From Rhodovulum visakhapatnamense (GTDB lineage: Bacteria; Pseudomonadota; Alphaproteobacteria; Rhodobacterales; Rhodobacteraceae): a DNA stretch of 64,000 nt. A program made the translations under genes and the position numbers. The notes below the pieces were generated by a model, which was not told the origin of the DNA, ran no database searches, and saw nothing but the letters and a program-made list of their open reading frames with translations. The stretch spans positions 124,001 to 188,000 of the forward strand of contig NZ_SOEB01000005.1 in the NCBI RefSeq assembly GCF_004365965.1, in the 5' to 3' direction. Below are positions 57,405 to 64,000 of the stretch, in pieces (the stretch's first letter is position 1; every line of letters starts with the position of its first letter).

Positions 57405-58228
57405 CGGATCGCCTCCAGCACGTCGCGGATGCGCCCGGCGCTGTCGGCCAGATCCTCGGGCGCGGCCAGCACCACCTCGGGCATGTCGGTGACCTCGAAG
57501 GTGTCGAGGATCAGCGTGTCCATCGAGTTGAAATACTGCACCCGCCAGACATTCGCCGTGGCGGTGGCGGTGATCCGGCAATTGCCATAGCCGCGCGACA
57601 GGACCGTCACAGCGCCTTCGCCAAGCGCCGCGTCCAGCCAGGCCAGATCGCCCTCGGTATGGGGCAGCAGGGTCAGGTTGACCACATGCGCGTCCTTGCC
57701 CTTGCGCCAGGCGGCCGACCGGTCGAGCAGCTCGACCAGCAGCGCCGGGGCGTTGAAGACATCGAGCCCCTTCGGCGCCTCAAGCCCCAGCGCCGCGCGC
57801 TGCGGTGCGAAGGCGATCCTGGCGCGCGCGGGCACCGCGCCGACCTCGACCCGGTCGACGCCCGCGCCCATCACCCGCCAGACCCCGGCAAAGACGCTTT
57901 CCTGCACCGCGACGGCGGGCACGCCCTGGATGCGGACCGACACCTCGCCCTGGCCCAGCGTCTCGGTCAGAAGGGCGCGCGCGTCGGGCGGCAGGTCGGC
58001 CAGCTGAAAGCTTTCGCCCTCGCCGGTCGCGGCGGCACGCTCGCAGGCGGCGGCGGCGCGCTCCAGCAGGGCAAGCGCCGGTGCGGCGGCATCGGTATCG
58101 TCGATCTCGGGCAGATGCGCGGCATAGGTCCGCATGCCCGAAGGCATCTGCATGTAGCCAAGCTCGTCATCGGCGGGTTGCGATCCGGGGCCGAAGCCGG
58201 TGGGGGGCAGATGAAAGCCGGAAACCAT
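57401..58228 (-). CDS. hupH: Hydrogenase expression protein HupH
   Basis: 275-residue HupH/HyaF family protein needed for maturation of the small (Fe-S) subunit. Family segments include FQLADLPPDARALLTETLG, VSVRIQGVPAVAVQESVFAG and LSRGYGNCRITATATANVWR. It ends in the hupJ start. Ten bases separate its start from the hupG stop. Confidence 0.93.
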   Translation of the reverse strand: MVSGFHLPPTGFGPGSQPADDELGYMQMPSGMRTYAAHLPEIDDTDAAAPALALLERAAAACERAAATGEGESFQLADLPPDARALLTETLGQGEVSVRIQGVPAVAVQESVFAGVWRVMGAGVDRVEVGAVPARARIAFAPQRAALGLEAPKGLDVFNAPALLVELLDRSAAWRKGKDAHVVNLTLLPHTEGDLAWLDAALGEGAVTVLSRGYGNCRITATATANVWRVQYFNSMDTLILDTFEVTDMPEVVLAAPEDLADSAGRIRDVLEAIR

Positions 58229-58238
58229 GATGTCCTCC

Positions 58239-58625
58239 TCAGGCGTCGGTCAGCGACAGGATATGCGCGGTGCGGGCCAGATAGTCGTCCCAGTCGCGGA
58301 TCTTCTGGATATCGCCCAGCAGCTGCCCCTCGCGGTAGAAGATGAAGCCCGGGGTCTTCAGCGCCCGGGTCGTCTCGCGCAGTTCGGCCTCGATCGCGTC
58401 ATCGACGAGGGCGCAGTCGAAGGCGCCCTGAAACGCCTGCCGCAGCTCGGGCAGGATCACCGCCGCATCGGCGGTCTCGAGGTTGCGCGCGGGATCGCCG
58501 GGCACGAACAGGCAATGCACCCCCGGCCGCGCGGTGAAGGCCGCGACATCCGCCATGTCGGTCAGCCTGGGCCAGCCGAGATCGGTTTCGAGACGGGCAA
58601 TCAGCGGGTGGGTCATGGCGGTCAT
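58239..58625 (-). CDS. hupG: Hydrogenase assembly protein HupG
   Basis: 128-residue thioredoxin-fold protein of the HupG/HyaE family, which binds the Tat signal of the small subunit precursor. It has no CXXC active site; the visible core is [20 protein letters not shown] and [13 protein letters not shown]. The ATG at 58625 overlaps the hupF stop by four bases; another ATG at 58616 is possible. Confidence 0.92.
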   Translation of the reverse strand: MTAMTHPLIARLETDLGWPRLTDMADVAAFTARPGVHCLFVPGDPARNLETADAAVILPELRQAFQGAFDCALVDDAIEAELRETTRALKTPGFIFYREGQLLGDIQKIRDWDDYLARTAHILSLTDA

Positions 58626-58933
58626 CCCTGGGTGTCGCCAGCCGCCAGCGCGGCCTGCAGGTGGGGGGGAAGGCTCGGTTCGCGGGCCTCGAGATCGGCG
58701 AAGGCATCGCCCGCCGAGCCACCCGCCATCACCGCGCGCAGCCCGTCCAGCGCGGCGCGGATCCTCTGCGCCTCGTCGGGGTCGAGCAGATCGCGCGCGG
58801 CGCCCAGAAAGGTCAGCACCCAGTCGCCCACCCGCGCCTCGGGCGTCAGCGACAGGTCGATCAGCGCGCCTTCGTCGGTGCGCCCGGCAATGCCGTCGAT
58901 CCCGATCAGCCGCATCGGCTCGCCCACGCACAT
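58622..58933 (-). CDS. hupF: Hydrogenase assembly chaperone HupF
   Basis: 103-residue HypC-family chaperone. It begins [12 protein letters not shown] with the family Cys2. HupF is a HypC paralog that protects the large subunit under oxygen. Start shares a base with the hupD stop. Confidence 0.93.
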   Translation of the reverse strand: MCVGEPMRLIGIDGIAGRTDEGALIDLSLTPEARVGDWVLTFLGAARDLLDPDEAQRIRAALDGLRAVMAGGSAGDAFADLEAREPSLPPHLQAALAAGDTQG

Positions 58934-59574
58934 CAGCGCACCGGCCCGGCAAGATCGCCCTGCCCGGGGAAGAACCGGTCGTCGCCCGAGCGGCAGGCCG
59001 CCTCGGCCGAGGGCCGGCCGGATTCGTAGGCCTCGCGGCGGATCGAGGGATCGGCCAGATCGGGCGTGGCGGTGCGGCCCGGCCGCGCGGCGACGCCCCA
59101 GCGGGCGAGCTCGGCCAGCCCTTCGGCCAGCGCATCGGGCAGCCGCGCCGCCACGGTTGCGGTCAGCCCGCCGCCGTAATCCTCGATCTCGGCGGGCTGG
59201 CAGCCGATCAGGGTCATCCGTGCCGGGCTGCAGCCCTTGAAGGCGGCCGTGGCCAGCACATCCTGAAACCCGGTCTGGTGCAGGCTCATCTTCTTCGCGC
59301 CCATGAAGGCGGGCACGTCGCCGTCGCGGACGATCTTCAGCGTGCCGGGTGCCAGCCCGTAATCGACCGCATCGAAGATCAGAAGATCGTCGGCCTCTTC
59401 GAGAAAGGGCAGCAGATAAAGCCCCTGGGTGCCACCATCCAGAAGCCGCACCCCGGCGTCGAAGGCATGGGTCTCGGCCAGCGTCTCGACACAGCGGGGC
59501 CCGAAGCCCTCATCCGCCCAGAGGACGTTTCCGATACCGAGGATCAGGGTCAGGCGGTCAGTCGCGGCGGGCAT
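58933..59574 (-). CDS. hupD: Hydrogenase maturation protease HupD
   Basis: 213-residue endopeptidase that removes the C-terminal peptide of HupL after nickel insertion. Metal-sensing residues are in [28 protein letters not shown] and [10 protein letters not shown]. The tail of about 45 residues beyond GVAARPG is unusual for the family. It follows hupC after a 178-base gap with a hairpin. Confidence 0.95.
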   Translation of the reverse strand: MPAATDRLTLILGIGNVLWADEGFGPRCVETLAETHAFDAGVRLLDGGTQGLYLLPFLEEADDLLIFDAVDYGLAPGTLKIVRDGDVPAFMGAKKMSLHQTGFQDVLATAAFKGCSPARMTLIGCQPAEIEDYGGGLTATVAARLPDALAEGLAELARWGVAARPGRTATPDLADPSIRREAYESGRPSAEAACRSGDDRFFPGQGDLAGPVR

Positions 59575-59707
59575 GGGGTCCTCCCTCGGCCGGTGCCGAC
59601 AGCGGGGGCCATCCTGCCCCGCCTCCGGCGGAAAATAGGGTCTTTCGGTACGGCGGGAAGGCCCTGCGGCCGGCGCAGATCGCCAGCGCGTCGGCCGCCC
59701 CGCCGCG

Positions 59708-59731
59708 CCGCGGGCAAAGCTGTGCCCGCGG
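59708..59731. repeat. Hairpin between hupC and hupD
   Basis: CCGCGGGCA and TGCCCGCGG form a perfect 9-bp stem with a 6-base loop in the 178-base gap between hupC and hupD. There is no T-run on the minus strand, so it is more likely an mRNA processing or stability element than a terminator. Confidence 0.5.
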
Positions 59732-59752
59732 CTTCGGGGTCTTCGCGTTGTT

Positions 59753-60547
59753 TTATTCCACCCGATTGTCCTTGAAGGTCCGCCAGCCGGAAATCATGGT
59801 GGTGATCATCGACTGACGCGACATGATATCTTCGCGGATCGCGGCATAGATGTGAAAGATCGCAAAGAGCGTGATCGCCCACATCCCCAGATGGTGCAGC
59901 GTGTGCAGCCGCTGGGAATTGCCGACAAGCCCCAGCATCCAGCCGAACCAGCTGTCGTAGAACGACCCCTGCCCCGCCCCTTCGGCATAAAGCGCGAAGC
60001 CGGTGACGATCATGAAGGTCATGCCCAGCGTGATGAAGGTGAACATCGCGAAATGGGCCAGCGGGTTGTGGCCGATATACTTCTTCGGCTCCTTTTCGAG
60101 GAAGGCGTACCAGCGTGCCTCGAAGATCATCTCTTTCCACCAGCGCTTGCGCCAGACCGGGATGTAGAACAGCTGCCGCGCATGCCGGTTGCCGACGAAG
60201 GCAAAGTAGATCCGGCCCAGGAAGGCGACCGTCAGCACCATGCCCGAGGCGAAATGGGCAAAGCGGATATAGCCGAACACGAACTGGTCGGTCGCCTCGG
60301 CGATTTCCATGGTGGGCGGCGGCGAGGCGATCAGGTAGCCCGTCACGATCAGGATCGTGATCGCCAGCGCGTTGACCCAGTGCCAGATCCGGACCGGCAT
60401 TTCGTAGACATAGACGGCCGCGCGCAGCTGCAGGCTTTCGATATCCTCGGGACGGGCACCGCCGGTCAGCCGCGCGGCCTCGAGCGGGGTCGGCGCCTCG
60501 GGGTTCGGGATATGGATCGGGATGGAGGTTCTGTCTTCGACACTCAT
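59753..60547 (-). CDS. hupC: Ni/Fe-hydrogenase b-type cytochrome subunit HupC
   Basis: 264-residue membrane cytochrome b that anchors HupSL and passes electrons to quinone. Four membrane helices; heme-binding His candidates occur in RIWHWVNALAIT, RFAHFASGMV and LHTLHHLGMWAITLFAIFHI. ATG at 60547. Preceded on the same strand by hupE (10-base gap). Confidence 0.95.
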   Translation of the reverse strand: MSVEDRTSIPIHIPNPEAPTPLEAARLTGGARPEDIESLQLRAAVYVYEMPVRIWHWVNALAITILIVTGYLIASPPPTMEIAEATDQFVFGYIRFAHFASGMVLTVAFLGRIYFAFVGNRHARQLFYIPVWRKRWWKEMIFEARWYAFLEKEPKKYIGHNPLAHFAMFTFITLGMTFMIVTGFALYAEGAGQGSFYDSWFGWMLGLVGNSQRLHTLHHLGMWAITLFAIFHIYAAIREDIMSRQSMITTMISGWRTFKDNRVE

Positions 60548-60557
60548 GGCGCGATCC

Positions 60558-61139
60558 TCATCCGGCAAGGAGCCAGGCGCCCGAGGCCACCAGCGCGCCT
60601 CCGGCAGTCCGGCGCAGGGTGCGGGCGGCGCGGGCCTCCGCGACCGCGCGGGCAACAAGAATGCCGGTCAGGTGCAGCGCCGCGGTCGAGATCAGGAACC
60701 CGCCCAGATAGGCCAGCGCCGCCCCGGTCGCCTCGGAGGCATGGGCATGGCCGTGGCAGATGCCGAAAAGCGCGATCGCCCCCAGCGAGGCGCCGGTGAC
60801 CCAGCGCGCCTGCCCGCGATGGGCAAAGGCGGCCAGAACACCGAAGGCCAGGACCGAGGCCGCGATCATGCCCTCGACGCCCGGCAGCGGCACCCCCGCC
60901 CAGGACAGCGCGGCGCCTGCAACCATCGCCCCCATGAAGGCGGCGGCCCCCGCCCAGAGGCGCGCGCTCAGCGCAAAGCCCGACCAGAGCCCCACCGCCA
61001 GCATCGCCAGCAGGTGATCGGCCCCGGTCAGCGGGTGCAGCACCCCATGAACGAACCCGGTAGACGCCCCATGGCCGGTATGGGCCAGGGCCGGGCCCGC
61101 CACTGCGGCCAGAGCCGCGGCAAGCAGATATTTCCTCAT
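60558..61139 (-). CDS. hupE: HupE/UreJ-family nickel permease
   Basis: 193-residue membrane protein with an N-terminal signal or helix and the metal-binding HPLTGADHLLAMLAVGLW motif, plus CHGHAHASEA. The family imports or passes nickel for hydrogenase. It lies between hupL and hupC, instead of after hupD as in rhizobia. GGAGGAG lies 8 bases before the ATG. Confidence 0.94.
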   Translation of the reverse strand: MRKYLLAAALAAVAGPALAHTGHGASTGFVHGVLHPLTGADHLLAMLAVGLWSGFALSARLWAGAAAFMGAMVAGAALSWAGVPLPGVEGMIAASVLAFGVLAAFAHRGQARWVTGASLGAIALFGICHGHAHASEATGAALAYLGGFLISTAALHLTGILVARAVAEARAARTLRRTAGGALVASGAWLLAG

Positions 61140-61153
61140 CGTCGTCTCCTCCC

Positions 61154-62944
61154 TCAGCGCACCTTGACCCGGGTCAGTTCCTGTCCGTCCGGCGACATCA
61201 CATGGGTCGAGCAGGCCAGGCACGGATCGAAGCTGTGCAGCGTCCTGAGGATCTCGACCGGCTCGTCGGGGCGTTCCATCTTGGTGTCCATCAGAGCCGC
61301 CTCGAAGGCGCCGATATTTCCGGCGGTGTCGCGCGGGCTGCCGTTCCAGGTGGTGGGCACAACGCATTGATAGTTCTCGATCCGCCCCCCCTTGATCTTG
61401 ATCCAGTGGCCCAGCGCGCCGCGCGGCGCCTCGGTCATGCCGACGCCCTTGGCCTCTTTCGGCCAGGTCTTCGGGTCCCATTTCTCGACATTGGCGGTGG
61501 CGGTGTCGCCGTTCCGGCAGGTCGCGATCAGCTTGTCGAAGAAATACTTCTGCAACCGGGTACAGTATTCAGCCTCAAGCGCGCGGGCCGCGGTGCGCCC
61601 CAGCGTCGAGAACAACGCCTCGACCGGCAGGTCCATGGTCCGCAAAAGCCCCTCGACCTGGCCCTTGATGTCCTCATGGCCCTTGGCATAGCCGATGACA
61701 TAGCGGGCCAGCGGCCCCACCTCCATCGCATGGCCCTTCCAGCGGGGCGCCTTGATCCAGGAATACTTGGCCGCCTCGTCCAGTTCCTCGATATTGGTCT
61801 TGGTCCCCTTGGCATTGGGCCCCAGCTCGAATTTCGGCTCGGTCACGCCGTCCCAGGGATGCAGGCCCTTGCCCGGCTCGCCATAGCTGTACCAGGAGTG
61901 ATCGACGAATTCCTGCACCTGTTCGGGATCGCGCGGATCGACGTCGAGCACCTCGTTGAGGTTGCCGTTGATGATGGCGCCGCGCGGCAGGTGCAGCTGG
62001 TCCGCCGAGAAGTCGTTGGGGTTCTCGGGGATGTCGCCATAGGCCATGACCGCCTGGCCCGACAGCCCGCCGCCGTAAAGCCAGCTTTTGTAGAAGCCGC
62101 CAATGGCAACGACATCCGGGATATAGACGTTCTTCACGAAGGTCGTGCACTGGTCGATGATGGAGCTGACCATGTTCAGCCGCTCGATGTTGATCGCGCC
62201 GACCGCACCGGTGCCGTCGAGATTGATCGGACAGGGCACACCGCCCACCAGCCAGTTGGGGTGCGGGTTCTTGCCGCCGAAGATGGTGTGGATCTTCACC
62301 ACTTCCTTCTGCAAATCCAGCGCCTCGAGGTAGTGGGTCGTGGCCATCAGATCGGCCTCGGGCGGCAGCAGATAGGCCGGATTGTCCCAATAGCCGTTCT
62401 TGAACAGCCCCAGCTGCCCAGATTCGACGAATTTCTTCAGCCGGTTCTGCACGTCGCGGAAATAGCCGGGCGAGGACAGCGGGTGGCTGGGCGAAACCGC
62501 CTGTTGCAGTTCCGACGTGGCCTTCGGATCGGCCTTCAGCGCGTTCACGGGGTTCACCCAGTCCAGCGCATGCAGGTGGTAGAAATGGACGATATGGTCG
62601 TGAATCTGAAGGTTCAGCTGCATGATGTTGCGGATCGAGTTGGCGTTCTGCGGGATGGTGATCCCCAGCGCGTCCTCGACCGCACGCACCGAGGTCAGCG
62701 CATGCGTCCCGGTGCAGACGCCGCAGATCCGTTCGGTGAAGGCCCAGGCATCGCGCGGGTCGCGGCCCTTGAGGATCACCTCGAGCCCCCGCCACATGGT
62801 CCCGGTCGAGACCGCGTTGCGAATGATGCCCTGATCGTCCACATTCACCTCGCAGCGCATGTGGCCCTCGATCCGGGTCACGGGATCGACGACGATGCGG
62901 CGGCCGGAATTGTCGAGGTCAAAGCCGTTCGGGGTCGCGACCAT
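61154..62944 (-). CDS. hupL: Uptake hydrogenase large subunit HupL
   Basis: 596-residue catalytic subunit of a group 1 [NiFe] uptake hydrogenase. Nickel ligands are in [17 protein letters not shown] and the C-terminal DPCLACSTH. The HupD cleavage site after that His leaves a 15-residue peptide ([15 protein letters not shown]). Periplasmic, exported bound to HupS. Begins 3 bases after the hupS stop. Confidence 0.98.
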   Translation of the reverse strand: MVATPNGFDLDNSGRRIVVDPVTRIEGHMRCEVNVDDQGIIRNAVSTGTMWRGLEVILKGRDPRDAWAFTERICGVCTGTHALTSVRAVEDALGITIPQNANSIRNIMQLNLQIHDHIVHFYHLHALDWVNPVNALKADPKATSELQQAVSPSHPLSSPGYFRDVQNRLKKFVESGQLGLFKNGYWDNPAYLLPPEADLMATTHYLEALDLQKEVVKIHTIFGGKNPHPNWLVGGVPCPINLDGTGAVGAINIERLNMVSSIIDQCTTFVKNVYIPDVVAIGGFYKSWLYGGGLSGQAVMAYGDIPENPNDFSADQLHLPRGAIINGNLNEVLDVDPRDPEQVQEFVDHSWYSYGEPGKGLHPWDGVTEPKFELGPNAKGTKTNIEELDEAAKYSWIKAPRWKGHAMEVGPLARYVIGYAKGHEDIKGQVEGLLRTMDLPVEALFSTLGRTAARALEAEYCTRLQKYFFDKLIATCRNGDTATANVEKWDPKTWPKEAKGVGMTEAPRGALGHWIKIKGGRIENYQCVVPTTWNGSPRDTAGNIGAFEAALMDTKMERPDEPVEILRTLHSFDPCLACSTHVMSPDGQELTRVKVR

Positions 62945-62947
62945 GGC

Positions 62948-64000
62948 TTACACCTCCTCTTTCTTCGCGGCGTCCTGGGACTTCTTCTGGGCCCGTTTCA
63001 GGGCCGAGGCGGCGACATGGGCGACGATGCCCGCGCCCACCGCCCCGGCGGCGGTAAAGCCGATCTGATCGGCGGTGGCCTCGATCCCGAACTGCTTGAT
63101 CGTGGTCAGCCGGTCATAGAACGACCCCTGGTCCCAGAACCCGTCCTCGGAACAGCCGATGCAGCCATGGCCCGACTGGATCGGGAAGCTGACGCCCTCG
63201 TTCCAGCGCACGGTGGAACAGGCATTGTAGGTGGTCGGCCCCTTGCAGCCCATCTTGTAGAGGCAATAGCCCTTGCGCGCATAGTCGTCGTCCCAGTTCT
63301 CGACGAACTGGCCCGCGTCGAAATGCGGGCGGCGGTAGCACTTGTCGTGGATGCGCTGGGAATAGAACATCTTCGGCCGCCCCTGACGGTCGAGATCGGG
63401 CATGCGGTCGAAGGTCAGCATGTAGGTGATGACGCCGGTCATGACCTCGGCGATGGGCGGACAGCCCGGCACCTTGATGATCGGCTTGTCGGTGATGACC
63501 TTGTGCACCGGCGTCGCGCGGGTCGGGTTCGGGGCCGCCGCCTGCACGCAGCCATAGGAGGCGCAGGCCCCCCAGGAGATGATCGCCTTGGCGTGTTCGG
63601 CCGCATGGCGCAGCTGATCGACGAAGGGCTTGCCGCCGATGATGCAGTACATCCCGTCCTCGTTCAGCGGCGGGTTCCCTTCCACCGCAAGGATGTAGTT
63701 GCCCTTGTATTTCTCGATCGTGTCTTCCAGCGCCGCCTCGGCCGCATGGCCCGCCGCCGCCATCAGCGTGTCGTCGTAATCGAGCGAGATCATCGACAGC
63801 ACCACATCCTTGGCCAGCGGATGGGCCGAGCGGATGAAGCTTTCCGAACAGCAGGTGCATTCGAGCCCGTGCACCCAGATCACGGGGGTCCGCGGCTTGG
63901 TTTCCATCGCATGGGCGATCTTCGGCACGAAGGCGGGTCCCAGCCCCAGCGCTGCCGCCGTGAGCGAACAATACTTCATGAAGCTGCGCCGGGTGATCCC
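62948..64000 (-). CDS. hupS: Uptake hydrogenase small subunit HupS (5' end outside window)
   Basis: 350 residues visible; the true start is beyond base 64000. The visible part begins in the twin-arginine signal ([13 protein letters not shown]), so HupSL is exported by Tat. Iron-sulfur ligands occur in [57 protein letters not shown] and [14 protein letters not shown]. The C-terminal [18 protein letters not shown] is the membrane anchor next to HupC. An internal ATG at 63979 is not the start. Confidence 0.97.
   Translation of the reverse strand, partial: GITRRSFMKYCSLTAAALGLGPAFVPKIAHAMETKPRTPVIWVHGLECTCCSESFIRSAHPLAKDVVLSMISLDYDDTLMAAAGHAAEAALEDTIEKYKGNYILAVEGNPPLNEDGMYCIIGGKPFVDQLRHAAEHAKAIISWGACASYGCVQAAAPNPTRATPVHKVITDKPIIKVPGCPPIAEVMTGVITYMLTFDRMPDLDRQGRPKMFYSQRIHDKCYRRPHFDAGQFVENWDDDYARKGYCLYKMGCKGPTTYNACSTVRWNEGVSFPIQSGHGCIGCSEDGFWDQGSFYDRLTTIKQFGIEATADQIGFTAAGAVGAGIVAHVAASALKRAQKKSQDAAKKEEV

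Overview
The window is a GC-rich (roughly two-thirds G+C), densely coding chromosomal segment of an alphaproteobacterium, most probably a member of the Rhodobacteraceae (Rhodobacter/Rhodovulum-like purple bacteria). The evidence is the gene content and order: a hupS-L-(E)-C-D-F-G-H-J-K-hypA-B-hupR-hypC-D-E hydrogenase cluster close to that of Rhodobacter capsulatus, a phaZ/phaC-phaP-phaR locus, a SAM-II riboswitch in front of metZ, a LexA box of the alphaproteobacterial GTTC-N7-GTTC type, and glyQ-glyS next to a PPDK-family gene. No tRNA, rRNA, insertion sequence, phage gene or CRISPR array was recognised.

Layout. 1-5.7 kb (minus): a divergent pyruvate,phosphate dikinase-like gene cut by the left edge, glyS and glyQ. 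5.9-7.7 kb (plus): a secreted SPOR/peptidoglycan-binding protein ending in a protease domain that has lost its triad. 7.7-11.7 kb (minus): trkH, folE2 and metZ, the last under a SAM-II riboswitch. 11.8-23.7 kb: a mosaic of housekeeping genes (hydrolase, GST, yciB, two EamA transporters, ftsY, xseA, purD, a ferredoxin coupled to an FG-GAP lipoprotein-like secreted protein) and an SOS-boxed stand-alone OB-fold gene that resembles the tail of DnaE2. 23.7-29.8 kb (minus): degP, DUF2065, hflC, hflK, gor, rpiA. 30-32.4 kb: a marR gene divergent from a small membrane protein with two operators between them, then sdaA. 32.4-37 kb: PHA metabolism (phaR, phaP, phaC, divergent phaZ) with PhaR boxes. 37-50.5 kb: mixed metabolism and transport (HisC-like aminotransferase, SLC13 permease, YmdB-like phosphoesterase, 5-FCL, MgtE, 8-oxoguanine deaminase, HisN, a PraR-like HTH regulator, quinone oxidoreductase, LysR, DUF1127, BI-1).

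50.5-64 kb (minus) is a single long hydrogenase operon that enters from the right edge with hupS. It supplies the two subunits, a cytochrome b electron acceptor (HupC), a nickel permease (HupE), the processing protease (HupD), the structural-subunit chaperones (HupF, G, H, J, K), nickel insertion (HypA, HypB), CN/CO ligand assembly (HypC, D, E) and a response regulator (HupR). Almost every junction from hupD to hypE is a 1-8 base overlap or a 1-base gap, so expression is probably translationally coupled. The exception is a 178-base gap with a hairpin between hupC and hupD.

The least ordinary items are the LexA-boxed, apparently leaderless DnaE2-like OB domain gene, the SPOR/PG-binding pseudoprotease, the low-GC patch inside glyS, the divergent PPDK paralog, and HupR lacking the GAFTGA loop. 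Nothing in the window looks like a complete new multi-gene system; the strongest lead is the SOS-linked OB-fold protein.
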